Positions 28,282-37,970 of a DNA stretch of 64,000 nt are shown one piece after another. The stretch's first letter is position 1, and every line of letters starts with the position of its first letter. The stretch spans positions 496,001 to 560,000 of the forward strand of contig NZ_CP032762.1 in assembly GCF_003641205.1 (NCBI RefSeq). The letters run 5' to 3'. Both the position numbers and the translations under genes were made by a program. Origin of the DNA: Rhodococcus sp. P1Y. Its GTDB lineage: Bacteria; Actinomycetota; Actinomycetes; Mycobacteriales; Mycobacteriaceae. The notes beneath the pieces are model-generated. The model was not told the origin of the DNA. It searched no databases and worked only from the letters and a program-made list of their open reading frames with translations.

Positions 28282-31200
28282 GTGTCCACCGCCGCAGCCA
28301 CCGCACCGAAACCGTCTTCCGGAAAACCCGCGTCACGCATCTCGGCAGGAGTCGTCGCCGTCGTTTCCGGCGTGATCGCCGTGCTTGCTGCCATCCTGAC
28401 GCCGCTGCTGCCGGTCACCCAGGACTCGGCGTCGATCAGTTGGCCGCAGAACGGCTCACTGACGTCGGTCGAAGCGCCGCTCATCTCGTACTCCCCTCTG
28501 TCGTTGAACGCATCGATCCCGTGCGCCGCGATCGCAGATGCGGCGCCGGACACTCTGATCCTGTCCACCACCGCGCCCGGCGCCCCTGACGCGCAGGGCG
28601 TCGGCCTCGTGGTCACCCGTACCGACGGCGGCCTCCAGGCGGTGCTGCGCGAACGCCTCCTGCTGTCATTGAGCAACGCAGAGTTGGCGTCCTGCACCTC
28701 GGTGGAGATCAGCTCCACGGACACCGGCACCACTGCGTCGGCGCCCGGCACCGACGTCGAAGGTGCGATCGACGGCGACTTCCGCCCTCAGACCGTCGGC
28801 GTCTTCAGCGAACTGCAGGGATCTGCTCCCGCCGGTCTGAGCGTCGACGTCCAGATCGATTCTCGTTTCTCGTCGACCCCGACGATCCTCAAGAAACTCG
28901 CGATGGCCGCTGCAGTGATCTTCACGATCATGTCGCTCGTCGCCCTGCACCGCCTCGATATGTTCGACGGCAGGCGCGGACGCCGGTTCTTCCCGTCCCA
29001 TTGGTTGCGCGTCACCGTCGTCGACGGGGTCGTTGTCGGTGTTCTGGTCGTGTGGCACTTCATCGGCGCCAACACATCCGACGACGGATACCTCCTCACC
29101 ATGGCTCGCGTGTCCGAACACGCGGGTTACATGGCCAACTACTACCGCTGGTTCGGCGTCCCCGAAGCACCGTTCGGGATGCCGTACTACGACATGCTCG
29201 CGGCATTCGCGAAGATCTCGACGGCCAGTCCGTGGATGCGATTGCCTGCATTGATCGCCGGTCTGCTCTGTTGGGCGGTGATCAGCCGCGAGGTGATTCC
29301 CCGTCTCGGACGCGCGGTGCGTTCGGACAAGGTGGCGATCTGGACTGCGGGGTTGGTGTTCCTCGCGTTCTGGCTCCCCTACGACAACGGTCTGCGCCCC
29401 GAGCCCGTCATCGCGCTGGGTGCACTTCTTACCTGGTGCTCGATCGAACGAGCCATCGCGACGGGACGGCTGCTCCCGGCTGCGATCGCGGTGCTCATCG
29501 CGGCGTTCTCACTGGCTGCTGGGCCTACCGGTCTCATTTGCGTAGCGGCGCTGCTCGCGGGTGGTAGACCGCTCGTCCGAGTTCTCATCGCGCGTGCTCG
29601 CCTTGTCGGATGGCTTCCGGTAACGCTGCCCATCCTCGCGTCGGGGGTAGTAATCGTCGCCGCGGTGTTCGCTGATCAAACTCTGTCCACGGTGTTGGAA
29701 GCGACGCGCGCACGCGCTGCTGTCGGCCCCAACGTCGCCTGGTTCAACGAGCGAGCCCGGTGGGATTCGCTCATGGAGATCACTCCCGACGGTTCCCTTG
29801 CCCGCCGCTTCGCAGTGTTCGCGATGCTGCTCTGTGTGATCGTCACGATCGTCGTGATGCTGCGCCGGGGCGGCCGCATTCCCGGGGTCGCGGTCGGGCC
29901 GTCGCGACGCATCGTCGGCATCGTGATCGGTGCCCTCGCCCTGATGATGTTCACCCCGACCAAGTGGACACACCACTTCGGCGTCTACGTGGGCCTGGCC
30001 GCGTCACTGGCAGCCGTTGCCGCGATCGCCGTCGCGTCGGCCACGCGGGACAACGCCCGCAACCGCACACTCTTCACGGCAGCGGTGCTGTTCCTGACCG
30101 CGCTCGCGTTCACCGGATCCAACGGCTGGTGGTACGTCTCGGCCTACGGGGTTCCATGGTTCGACAAGCCTCCGATGATCCTCGGCAAGGGCTTCTCGAC
30201 GATCTTCCTCGGGCTCACCGTCCTCGCTCTGCTGTACGCCGGATGGCAGCATCTCCGCGCGCCGTACCGAACCTCCGTCAAATCTGCGCGCTTCGGTGTG
30301 TCGGCCCTGACGGTCATGGCAGCGTTCGTCGTGCTGTTCGAGCTGGCGTCGTTCGTCAAGGGCGCCGTCGCGCAATACCCCGCGTACTCGGTGGCTCGCT
30401 CGAACCTGAACGCACTGGCCGGAAACACGTGTTCGCAGGCGAACGACGTCCTTGTCGAGCAAGATCCGAACGCCACGATGCTGACACCGATCGACTCCTC
30501 GGTCGCGGATTCTCTCGCCGGGCCCGACACTGTCGGCTTCGCGCCGGACGGTATTGCCAACGACCTCACCGCCGACGCCGAGGACGTCTCGCAGGAGAGC
30601 ACCCGCGGGTCCACCGAGGAGTCGGACTCCGAACAGCAGTCACCGACGTCGGCTGGATCGTCGGGCACCGAAGGCGGCACGACAGAGGCGACGGGCATCA
30701 ACGGAAGCTCGGTCGCACTCCCGTTCGGGCTCGACCCGTCGCGCACCCCTGTCCTCGGTAGCTACGGCGCCGACACGTCGGAACCCGCCACACTCACCAC
30801 CCAGTGGTTCTCACTACCAGCGGATCCTGACGGAGACTTCCTCGCCATCAGCGCAGCCGGCCGTATCCGGTCGGTGGACTCCGACGGCATCGTCGCGTCG
30901 GGCGAGCCGCTCGAAGTGGAGTACGCAGCTGGCGACGAGGTTCTGGGACGGATCACTCCGATCGATATCGGACCTCAGCCGTCGTGGCGCAACCTACGTG
31001 TCCCGCTGGCCGACATTCCCAGCGGAGTCGACCGCATCAGGCTGGTCGCAACGGATTCCGACATCGCGCCCGACCAGTGGCTCGCGGTGACGCCGCCGCG
31101 TATCCCACGCACGACCCCACTCGTCGACGTCATCGGACCCGACGTCCCGGTGATGCTCGACTGGACCGTCGCACTCGGCTTCCCGTGCCAGCGTCCGTTC

Positions 31201-31494
31201 GACCACAAGGACGGCGTCGCCGAACTACCCGAGTACCGAATCCTTCCGGACCGCAGTGGCGCAGCCGCACACAGTCCGGTGATGGATGCGTTCGGCGGCG
31301 GTCCCCTCGGGTGGCAGCAGCTCGTCCTGTCGGCAGAGGTCCTGCCGACTTACCTACGCAACGACTTGGATCGCGACTGGGGTTCGCTCGAGAAATTCAT
31401 CCCACTCGATCCGTCGGCGACGCCCGCCGAGCTGACCGTCGGAACGGTTACTCGCAGCGGATGGGAGACGGAGGGCCCCATCAGGGTGGGATAG
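28282..31494 (+). CDS. Arabinosyltransferase of the EmbA/B/C family, copy 1
   Basis: This 1070-residue Emb-type GT-C arabinosyltransferase polymerises arabinan from decaprenyl-phospho-arabinose. An N-terminal helix (VSGVIAVLAAILTPLLP) precedes a jellyroll domain (about 45-195). Next come a membrane bundle with the catalytic-loop motif GANTSDDGYLLTMAR, MANYYRWFGVPEAPFG and the Emb-specific FTPTKWTHHFG, then a C-terminal carbohydrate-binding domain (about 700-1070). The residue matching EmbB Met306 of M. tuberculosis, altered in ethambutol resistance, is methionine here (DDGYLLTM). Which of EmbA, B or C it corresponds to cannot be decided by eye. GTG 28282 appears leaderless. It is paired with a second emb gene 105 bp downstream. 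Confidence 0.9.
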   Translation: MSTAAATAPKPSSGKPASRISAGVVAVVSGVIAVLAAILTPLLPVTQDSASISWPQNGSLTSVEAPLISYSPLSLNASIPCAAIADAAPDTLILSTTAPGAPDAQGVGLVVTRTDGGLQAVLRERLLLSLSNAELASCTSVEISSTDTGTTASAPGTDVEGAIDGDFRPQTVGVFSELQGSAPAGLSVDVQIDSRFSSTPTILKKLAMAAAVIFTIMSLVALHRLDMFDGRRGRRFFPSHWLRVTVVDGVVVGVLVVWHFIGANTSDDGYLLTMARVSEHAGYMANYYRWFGVPEAPFGMPYYDMLAAFAKISTASPWMRLPALIAGLLCWAVISREVIPRLGRAVRSDKVAIWTAGLVFLAFWLPYDNGLRPEPVIALGALLTWCSIERAIATGRLLPAAIAVLIAAFSLAAGPTGLICVAALLAGGRPLVRVLIARARLVGWLPVTLPILASGVVIVAAVFADQTLSTVLEATRARAAVGPNVAWFNERARWDSLMEITPDGSLARRFAVFAMLLCVIVTIVVMLRRGGRIPGVAVGPSRRIVGIVIGALALMMFTPTKWTHHFGVYVGLAASLAAVAAIAVASATRDNARNRTLFTAAVLFLTALAFTGSNGWWYVSAYGVPWFDKPPMILGKGFSTIFLGLTVLALLYAGWQHLRAPYRTSVKSARFGVSALTVMAAFVVLFELASFVKGAVAQYPAYSVARSNLNALAGNTCSQANDVLVEQDPNATMLTPIDSSVADSLAGPDTVGFAPDGIANDLTADAEDVSQESTRGSTEESDSEQQSPTSAGSSGTEGGTTEATGINGSSVALPFGLDPSRTPVLGSYGADTSEPATLTTQWFSLPADPDGDFLAISAAGRIRSVDSDGIVASGEPLEVEYAAGDEVLGRITPIDIGPQPSWRNLRVPLADIPSGVDRIRLVATDSDIAPDQWLAVTPPRIPRTTPLVDVIGPDVPVMLDWTVALGFPCQRPFDHKDGVAELPEYRILPDRSGAAAHSPVMDAFGGGPLGWQQLVLSAEVLPTYLRNDLDRDWGSLEKFIPLDPSATPAELTVGTVTRSGWETEGPIRVG

Positions 31495-31584
31495 GGGCAA
31501 AGGCCGGAGGAGACCGACCGGGATGAAACGGGCTTCATCCCGGTTTCCGGGCGATGCAAATGCGGTGTTTCGATCACGCTCGCA

Positions 31585-31590
31585 TAACAT
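31585..31590 (+). promoter_or_regulatory. Probable -10 box, leaderless emb gene 2
   Basis: TAACAT followed by eight bases (CGACAACC) and GTG 31599, nearly the same as upstream of the first emb gene. A purine-rich ribosome binding site is absent. Confidence 0.5.
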
Positions 31591-31598
31591 CGACAACC

Positions 31599-34500
31599 GT
31601 GCCCGACGCCGTGACAGATTCATCCGCCGTGCCCTCCGCTCCGTCGCCGAAGGGTTCCACAGTGGATCTGCGATCTCAGGTGCGTACGACACGCTTGATC
31701 GCCATCATCACCGGCCTTCTGGGCGCCTTCCTGGCGATCCTGACGCCGTTCCTGCCCGTCGTGCAGACGACGTCGACCATCTCCTGGCCCGAATCGGGGA
31801 CGATCCAGGACATCGACGCGCCGCTGGTTTCACAGGCACCCATCGACTTCTCGGCGACGATCCCCTGCAGCGCCGTGGCGCAGCTGCCTCCGCAAGGGGG
31901 ACTTCTCCTCGCGACCGCGCCGTCCCAGGGCGAGGGCGCCGCGCTGAACAGCTTGTTCGTGCGCGTCAGCGAAGCGTCGGTCGACGTTCTGGACCGCAAC
32001 GTCGTCGTTGCCTCCGCACCGCGCGTGGATGTGCAGGGATGCAGCTCCATCGAGATCACCTCGAACATCGACTACACCTCCGCCGAATTCGTCGGACTGA
32101 ACGACGAGCAGGGCAACCCGCGGGCCGGGCGTCTCGACGGTGACCTTCGGCCGCAGATCGTCGGCCTCTTCACCGACCTCGAGGGCTCGGCCCCTGCCGG
32201 ACTGTCCGCGACGATCGACGTCGACTCACGTTTCTCGTCCAGCCCGACCATCCTCAAGCTGCTCGCCATGATCCTGGCGGTCGTGTGCACCATCATCGCT
32301 ATGGGTGCGCTGGGGCGTCTCGACGGCATCGACGGCCGCGGCCACCGCCGCTTCTTCCCGTCGCACTGGTGGAAATTCACCGGGGTCGACATCACGGTCG
32401 TCGGCGCTCTGATCGGCTGGCATTTCGTCGGCGCGAACACCTCGGACGACGGCTACCTCCTGACAATGGCCCGAGCAGCCGAACACTCCGGCTACATGGC
32501 CAACTACTTCCGCTGGTTCGGAGTCCCCGAAGCGCCCTTCGGCTGGTATTACGACGTACTCGCCGTCTTCGCCAAGGTGTCCACTGCCAGTCCATGGATG
32601 AGACTGCCCGCGCTGATCGCAGGCGTTCTGTGCTGGATGGTCATCAGCCGCGAGGTCGTCCCCCGTCTCGGACGCGCAGTGCGCAAGTCGAACGTGGCGC
32701 TGTGGACCGGCGGTCTGGTGTTCCTCGCGTTCTGGCTGCCCTACAACAACGGGTTGCGGCCGGAACCCATCGTCGCCCTCGGCGCGCTGCTGACGTGGTG
32801 CTCGATCGAGCGAGCGATTGCGACAGGCAGACTCCTCCCCGCCGCGTCGGCATTCCTGATCGGTGCCTTCACCCTTGCGTCGGCTCCCACGGGTCTGATG
32901 TGTGTGGCCGCGCTGTTGGCCGGGGCGAGGCCGATGGCCCGCATCGTCGTACGACGCCACCGCCAGGTGGGAACGCTCGCACTTCTCGCACCGCTCGCCG
33001 CCGCAGGATTCTTGGTGCTGGTCGTTGTCTTCGCCGACCAGACCTTTGCGACGGTCATCGAATCGACACGTGTTCGAACCGCTATCGGGCCGAGCGAGGC
33101 GTGGTACCAGGACTTCCTGCGCTACTACTACCTCTTCGTCCAAACTGTCGACGGTTCCGTCGCACGTCGTTTCGCGTTCCTCGTGATGCTGCTCTGCCTG
33201 TTCTCGACGCTGTTCATTCTGCTTCGCCGCAGGCGCGTCCCCGGCATCTCGAACGGACCGGCGTGGCGTCTGATCGGTGTCGTGTTCGGAACCATCTTCT
33301 TCATGATGTTCAACCCCACCAAGTGGACTCACCACTTCGGGTCTTACGCGGGTATCGCCGGCAGCTTGGCAGCGCTGACAGCAGTGGCGATTTCAGCCAG
33401 CGCACTGCGATCGCGACGCAATCGCACGGTATTCCTTGCCGGCCTGATGTTCGTTCTGGCACTGGCCTTCTCGGGCATCAACGGCTACTGGTACGTCTCG
33501 AGCTACGGCGTGCCGTGGTTCGACAAGACGGTGTCCTTGAGCGGCAATCAGTCGAACACCGTCTTCCTCATCCTCTTTGCCGCGGCTCTGGCATTGGCCG
33601 GCTGGCAGTATCTGCGTGAGGGCTACGCGCCGCCGCAACCTCGCGCTGGTACCGAACGAGGCAGGCGGATAAAGAAATTTGCGGCCGCACCGCTGACCGT
33701 CATCGCCGGCTTGATGGTGCTGTTCGAGATCCTCTCGCTCGTCAAGGGCGCCGTCTCGCAGTATCCGGCCTACTCGCTGGCTCGGTCCAATATCCAGTCG
33801 CTGACCGGCAACTCATGCGGTCTTGCGAATGACGTTCTGGTGGAGTCGAATCCGAACTCAGGAATCCTGAACCCGATTCCGGCGGAGTTCGACCCCGAGA
33901 CCGGCCCGCTCGGTGGCGAAAGCCCGTCGAACTTCACTCCCAACGGCATCCCCACCGACCTCAGCGCGGACGCCGTCGAAGTCAAACCAGGCCAAGGGAA
34001 TACGGACCAGCAAAGCGTCGGACCCGCTTTCGAGGAAGGCCAGAGTTCCGGTACCGGAGGCGGCATCGGCGCACAAGGCGTCAACGGTTCCACCGCAGCC
34101 CTTCCCTTCGGGCTCGACCCCGCCACCACCCCGGTCCTCGGTTCCTACCAACCCGGTATCCAGGAACCGGCGTCGGCGACATCGAGCTGGTATTCGCTCC
34201 CCGAACGATCCGACGACGCACCACTCATCGTGGTCTCCGCCGCCGGTCGCATCCTGTCCTACGACGACACCGGCGCGCTGACCTACGGCCAGTCCCTCCT
34301 CGTCGAGTACGGGACACGCCAGCCCAACGGAACCGTCGACGTCAAGGGCACGTACTTGCCTCGCGACATCGGGCCTGCGCCGTCGTGGCGCAACCTCCGC
34401 ATCCCCATCGCGGACCTGCCCGACGACGCCGATGCCGTCCGCATAGTCGCAAACGACCCCAACCTCACCGGTGACCAGTGGTTCGCGTTCACACCCCCGC

Positions 34501-34904
34501 GCGTCCCACAGCTCGAGAAGCTGAACGACATGATCGGCACCGAACAGCCCGTACTGCTGGACTGGGCTGTCGGACTGCAGTTCCCGTGCCAGCGACCGTT
34601 CGACCACCGGTATGGCGTCGCCGAAGTACCCGGATACCGCATCCTCCCCGACCGCCCGCTTGCTGTCAGCTCCACCGACACCTGGCAGGCCGGCGACAAC
34701 GGCGGACCCCTCGGGTGGAGCGAACTCCTCGCCAAGCCCGTCACGGTTCCGACGTACCTGAACCTCGACTGGGCCCGCGACTGGGGCTCGCTCGAACGGT
34801 ACGAGCAGTACTACCCCGAGGCAGTACCGGCGACCATCGAAACGTCCGAGGTCACCAGATCCGGCTTCTGGACGCCGGGGAACCTGCGGGTGTTCGACAA
34901 GTAG
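31599..34904 (+). CDS. Arabinosyltransferase of the EmbA/B/C family, copy 2
   Basis: This 1101-residue protein is the second Emb GT-C enzyme, with the same architecture as its neighbour. It has an N-terminal helix (IITGLLGAFLAILTPFLP), a jellyroll domain, GANTSDDGYLLTMARAAEHS, MANYFRWFGVPEAPFGWYYD, FNPTKWTHHFG and a large C-terminal sugar-binding domain ending in LRVFDK. FGWYYD after the RWFG motif is closer to mycobacterial Emb proteins than the FGMPYYD of copy 1. The start chosen is GTG 31599, eight bases after a TAACAT box; GTG 31611 is an alternative. Two palindromic elements begin 12 bases after the stop. Confidence 0.9.
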   Translation: MPDAVTDSSAVPSAPSPKGSTVDLRSQVRTTRLIAIITGLLGAFLAILTPFLPVVQTTSTISWPESGTIQDIDAPLVSQAPIDFSATIPCSAVAQLPPQGGLLLATAPSQGEGAALNSLFVRVSEASVDVLDRNVVVASAPRVDVQGCSSIEITSNIDYTSAEFVGLNDEQGNPRAGRLDGDLRPQIVGLFTDLEGSAPAGLSATIDVDSRFSSSPTILKLLAMILAVVCTIIAMGALGRLDGIDGRGHRRFFPSHWWKFTGVDITVVGALIGWHFVGANTSDDGYLLTMARAAEHSGYMANYFRWFGVPEAPFGWYYDVLAVFAKVSTASPWMRLPALIAGVLCWMVISREVVPRLGRAVRKSNVALWTGGLVFLAFWLPYNNGLRPEPIVALGALLTWCSIERAIATGRLLPAASAFLIGAFTLASAPTGLMCVAALLAGARPMARIVVRRHRQVGTLALLAPLAAAGFLVLVVVFADQTFATVIESTRVRTAIGPSEAWYQDFLRYYYLFVQTVDGSVARRFAFLVMLLCLFSTLFILLRRRRVPGISNGPAWRLIGVVFGTIFFMMFNPTKWTHHFGSYAGIAGSLAALTAVAISASALRSRRNRTVFLAGLMFVLALAFSGINGYWYVSSYGVPWFDKTVSLSGNQSNTVFLILFAAALALAGWQYLREGYAPPQPRAGTERGRRIKKFAAAPLTVIAGLMVLFEILSLVKGAVSQYPAYSLARSNIQSLTGNSCGLANDVLVESNPNSGILNPIPAEFDPETGPLGGESPSNFTPNGIPTDLSADAVEVKPGQGNTDQQSVGPAFEEGQSSGTGGGIGAQGVNGSTAALPFGLDPATTPVLGSYQPGIQEPASATSSWYSLPERSDDAPLIVVSAAGRILSYDDTGALTYGQSLLVEYGTRQPNGTVDVKGTYLPRDIGPAPSWRNLRIPIADLPDDADAVRIVANDPNLTGDQWFAFTPPRVPQLEKLNDMIGTEQPVLLDWAVGLQFPCQRPFDHRYGVAEVPGYRILPDRPLAVSSTDTWQAGDNGGPLGWSELLAKPVTVPTYLNLDWARDWGSLERYEQYYPEAVPATIETSEVTRSGFWTPGNLRVFDK

Positions 34905-34915
34905 GTGCCCGTGAT

Positions 34916-34968
34916 CGCTTGAATGGTCCATTCATACGGACAGATGGCGTGTGGGTGACATTCAAGCG
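34916..34968 (+). repeat. 53-bp palindromic element, copy 3
   Basis: Perfect 10-bp terminal arms CGCTTGAATG and CATTCAAGCG, with the inner palindrome GAATGGTCCATTC. It starts 12 bases after the second emb stop and is flanked by TGAT on the left and GTCGG on the right. Confidence 0.9.
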
Positions 34969-34990
34969 GTCGGCTCGCTCGGGCCGTGAT

Positions 34991-35043
34991 CGCTTGAATG
35001 GTCCATTCATACGGACAGATGGCGTGTGGGTGACATTCAAGCG
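34991..35043 (+). repeat. 53-bp palindromic element, copy 4
   Basis: Identical in core to copy 3 and starting 75 bp after it, again flanked by TGAT and GTCGG. The 75-bp period equals that in aftA. Confidence 0.9.
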
Positions 35044-35141
35044 GTCGGCCAGTCGGGATCGCAGAGTCATTCTCGAGTAGTACATCCGAGTGGTTCTCTG
35101 GACGGATGATTCTGCCGTAGATCCGCGGAAAAGTCGGGGCC

Positions 35142-36044
35142 ATGGACATCGTCAGAACCCACAGCCTCGTCAAGCGATACGACAGCCGTACCGTCGTCGA
35201 CGGCGTGAACCTTGCCATTCCGGAGGGCTGCGTCTACGGCTTCCTCGGTCCCAACGGGTCGGGCAAATCGACGACGATGAAGATGCTGCTTTCTCTGGTC
35301 CGACCGACGTCCGGTGCAGTGGAAGTCTTCGGCCGTCCGATGGACACCTCCTCACGACGGGAATTGCTCGCGCATATCGGTTCCCTGATCGAGTCGCCTC
35401 CCGGGTACAGCCACCTCACCGGAGCAGAAAATCTTCGGATCGTGCAACGTTCGCTCGGACTCCGCGGCGATCAGATTCAGCGCGCAGTGTCGACCGTTCG
35501 TCTCCAGGACCAGTTGAACAAGAAGGTCAAGAACTATTCACTGGGCATGAAGCAGCGCCTGGGAATCGCCATCGCACTTGCGCGCGAACCTCGACTTCTC
35601 GTACTCGATGAACCGACCAACGGTCTGGATCCTGCTGGAATCGAGGAGATCCGAACTCTGCTGAAGCATCTTGCCGAACGCGGTGTGACCGTCATGGTGT
35701 CGTCGCACCTCCTCGGTGAGATCGACAAGACGGCGAACGTCCTCGGCATTCTCAGCCAGGGTCGCTTGATCTTCCAAGGCACTCGCGATCAGCTGTTCGC
35801 GGCTTCGACGCCGGATCTTCTGATCGACACGATCGATTCAGAACGTGCCAACTCTGTACTGAACAACAAGGTTTCGACGCATACCGAGGACGGGACGCTG
35901 CGGCTCTCTGGACTCGACGACCGAAGTACAGCCCGAGTGGTGGAAGAGCTCGTCGGCGCCGGAGTCGGTGTCTACGGAGTCCGACGCGACGAACAGTCAC
36001 TCGAAGACATATTCATGAGTCTGACGAGCGGGGGCCAATTGTGA
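35142..36044 (+). CDS. ABC exporter ATPase, bacitracin/lantibiotic-immunity type
   Basis: This 300-residue ATPase of the BcrA/lantibiotic-immunity (ABC-2) class has Walker A GPNGSGKST, Q-loop IGSLIESPPGYSHLTGAENL, signature YSLGMKQRLGIA, Walker B LLVLDEPTNGLDP and switch H in VSSHLLGEID. Two permease genes follow with stop/start overlaps, forming a three-gene exporter. Relatives protect against peptide antibiotics or lantibiotics, so export of an antimicrobial peptide or lipid is plausible; the substrate is unknown. The operon lies between repeat clusters in the emb-accD4 interval, which suggests an inserted cassette. The ATG at 35142 has GGGGCC upstream, a weak ribosome binding site. Confidence 0.85.
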   Translation: MDIVRTHSLVKRYDSRTVVDGVNLAIPEGCVYGFLGPNGSGKSTTMKMLLSLVRPTSGAVEVFGRPMDTSSRRELLAHIGSLIESPPGYSHLTGAENLRIVQRSLGLRGDQIQRAVSTVRLQDQLNKKVKNYSLGMKQRLGIAIALAREPRLLVLDEPTNGLDPAGIEEIRTLLKHLAERGVTVMVSSHLLGEIDKTANVLGILSQGRLIFQGTRDQLFAASTPDLLIDTIDSERANSVLNNKVSTHTEDGTLRLSGLDDRSTARVVEELVGAGVGVYGVRRDEQSLEDIFMSLTSGGQL

Positions 36045-36787
36045 ACGTCGTACGCAACGAGTTTGCCAAGCTGCGCCGTCTGCATATCGGGCTGATCGCA
36101 GCGCTGATGATCGCCGCAATCTTCGGCCTCACTTTCGTCGGCGCAATGTCCACTGCGGTGGAGAGCGACTCGACGGCCGTGTCCTGGGCGCTCCCACTGG
36201 CAAGCCTTTCACTCGCATTCCCCATCGTCTCGCCGCTCCTCATCGCGGTGATTGCAAGCCGGACAATCGAAATGGAGCACCAGGGCAACGGATGGTTGCT
36301 CAACCGGACGACCGGCATCGAGACCGGCCTCCTGATTCGCGCGAAACTCGTGTCGAGTGGATTCGTCGTCGCCCTCTCCACTGTCGCGGCGAGTATCGCT
36401 GCAGTGATCCTGGGCGCCCTTCTCAGCATCGCGGAACCATTCCCGGCTGGGTTGTGGTTCGGATACACCGCAGCGGTGGTGACCACCAACCTTGTGGTCC
36501 TCGCCGTGCACCTCGTTGTTTCGGTGCGGGTGGACAATCAGCTCGTCGCAATGGGACTCGGCATACTGGGCACCGTTGTTGCGATCTGCGCGTCCGGATT
36601 TCCGTCTCTTCTCGCGCACCTCACCCCCTGGGGCTACTACTCGCTCGCGTCGGCCGCCGATTACCAGGGCGAGCATGTAGTCACCCTGACTCCGTCGTAC
36701 GTGAGCATCCTCGCCCTGGGAGTCGTCGGAGCCGCAGTGTTCTCGCTCGCGACCGCTCGATTCGACCGACAGGAGATCCTGGCATGA
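36041..36787 (+). CDS. ABC-2 permease, lantibiotic-immunity type, subunit 1
   Basis: This 248-residue membrane protein has six predicted helices and the family opening MNVVRNEFAKLRRLHIGLI. It resembles the SpaE/MutE-type permease of lantibiotic immunity exporters, with the EMEHQGNGWLL segment typical of that group. GTG 36041 overlaps the ATPase stop by four bases. It should heterodimerise with the next permease. Confidence 0.8.
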   Translation: MNVVRNEFAKLRRLHIGLIAALMIAAIFGLTFVGAMSTAVESDSTAVSWALPLASLSLAFPIVSPLLIAVIASRTIEMEHQGNGWLLNRTTGIETGLLIRAKLVSSGFVVALSTVAASIAAVILGALLSIAEPFPAGLWFGYTAAVVTTNLVVLAVHLVVSVRVDNQLVAMGLGILGTVVAICASGFPSLLAHLTPWGYYSLASAADYQGEHVVTLTPSYVSILALGVVGAAVFSLATARFDRQEILA

Positions 36788-37536
36788 ATTCGATTGCGGC
36801 AGAGATGATCAAACTCAGGCGGTCGCAAAGCCTGCTCGTCGTGTTCCTCCTACCGATATCGATCGTCGGGGTAGGAACGTTCAACACCGTCCTCTCCGGC
36901 GAGGAGCTCCAGAACGGCTGGTACACACTATGGTTGCGGACGGTGGTGTTCTACGGTCTTTTCCCGCTTGCGCTCGGCGTGGCAATTCTCGCGTCTTTGG
37001 CGTGGAAAGCCGAGCACCGCAGTGGCAACTGGAACGCGTTGATGGGCGGGCCCGTACCCTCCGCGCGAATCGTGGTCGCGAAGACCTCCGTCGTCGCATT
37101 AGTCGCGGCGTCGATGCACGTCGTAATGCTCGTTGCGGTGATAGTGACGGGCAAGGTGGTGTTCGGGTTGAGCGGAACCCTCCCTGGGCCGTTGTGGACG
37201 GCGAGTGCTCTGATCGTCACGTCGTCGATTCCGCTCGCTGCACTGCAGTCCGGATTGTCGATGGTGATCCGGTCGTTCGCGGTACCGATCGCCGTCGCAC
37301 TCGTGGGAGCTGGGCTATCGGTCTTCTTGCTCACTGCCGAAATGGGCGGAGCGATCTTCGTCCTCCCCTACGCGTTGGCCTCGCGCGCAACACAACTCGC
37401 GACGGGTACCTTCGGTGACAGCGGCGCGTTCACCACTGGATCAGCAGTATCAGTCTTGGCCTCGTCCGCAATCCTCACGGTCGCTGCAGTTCTCGTGTCG
37501 AGCAGAGTTCTGGATAGCCGAGACGTGCACGCCTGA
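36784..37536 (+). CDS. ABC-2 permease, lantibiotic-immunity type, subunit 2
   Basis: This 250-residue membrane protein has six predicted helices. It opens MNSIAAEMIKLRRSQSL and has WKAEHRSGNWNALMGGPVP, matching the EMEHQGNGW segment of its partner. This is the SpaG/MutG-like position of a two-permease exporter. ATG 36784 overlaps the preceding stop (ATGA). The TGA stop at 37534-37536 directly abuts a 53-bp palindromic element (starting at 37538), so the gene's 3' end may have been set or trimmed by the repeat. Confidence 0.8.
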   Translation: MNSIAAEMIKLRRSQSLLVVFLLPISIVGVGTFNTVLSGEELQNGWYTLWLRTVVFYGLFPLALGVAILASLAWKAEHRSGNWNALMGGPVPSARIVVAKTSVVALVAASMHVVMLVAVIVTGKVVFGLSGTLPGPLWTASALIVTSSIPLAALQSGLSMVIRSFAVPIAVALVGAGLSVFLLTAEMGGAIFVLPYALASRATQLATGTFGDSGAFTTGSAVSVLASSAILTVAAVLVSSRVLDSRDVHA

Positions 37537-37537
37537 T

Positions 37538-37590
37538 CGCTTGAATGGTCCATTCATACGGACAGATGGCGTGTAGGTGACATTCAGGCG
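37538..37590 (+). repeat. 53-bp palindromic element, copy 5
   Basis: Starts one base after the permease stop codon. Right arm CATTCAGGCG differs from the consensus by one base. Confidence 0.9.
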
Positions 37591-37611
37591 GTCGGCGGTC
37601 GGTTCGGTGAT

Positions 37612-37664
37612 CGCTTGAATGGTCCATCCATACGGACAGATGGCGTGTAGGTGACATTCAAGCG
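37612..37664 (+). repeat. 53-bp palindromic element, copy 6
   Basis: Perfect terminal arms; inner segment GGTCCATCCAT differs from copies 3-5 by one base, a change shared with copy 7, so copies 6 and 7 are sister duplicates. Confidence 0.9.
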
Positions 37665-37678
37665 GTCGGTTCGGTGAT

Positions 37679-37731
37679 CGCTTGAATGGTCCATCCATAC
37701 GGACAGATGGCGTGTAGGTGACATTCAAGCG
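37679..37731 (+). repeat. 53-bp palindromic element, copy 7
   Basis: Identical core to copy 6, 67 bp downstream of it. A 7-bp tandem repeat begins at its right edge. Confidence 0.9.
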
Positions 37732-37765
37732 GTCGGCGGTCGGCGGTCGGCGGTCGGCGGTCGGA
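37731..37765. repeat. 7-bp GGTCGGC tandem repeat
   Basis: Four exact GGTCGGC units plus a partial GGTCGGA continue from the GGTCGG that flanks each 53-bp element. It looks like slippage expansion of the element's flank. Copies of AGTCACC follow at 37781-37815. The 37537-37970 interval holds no gene: only elements 5-7, these tandem repeats and the promoter region of the next gene. Confidence 0.8.
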
Positions 37766-37970
37766 TCGTCGGGCGTACCCAGTCACCCAGTCACCGAGTT
37801 GCGCAGTCACCCAGTGGGCGACTCAGCCGATAGCATTCGGCACCGACACGTCTCGACGCGAGGCGCCACCATTTCGGGACTTGTCCACATCGCACGCGTT
37901 CATCCACAGGCATGAGGTTGTCGCTGGTCGGACGGATCTCCGTGTGTCCTGAGCATGGCACTGTGCCCTC

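Noticed and set aside
34811..37728. Short frames read through the 53-bp elements (about 60-135 residues)
   Set aside because: Their repeated peptides come only from the palindromic elements. Without ribosome binding sites or unique sequence they are not credible genes.
37731..37765. GGTCGGC array considered as a CRISPR-like or integron repeat
   Set aside because: The units are 7 bp and directly contiguous, with no spacers and no cas or integrase genes; it is a simple tandem repeat.
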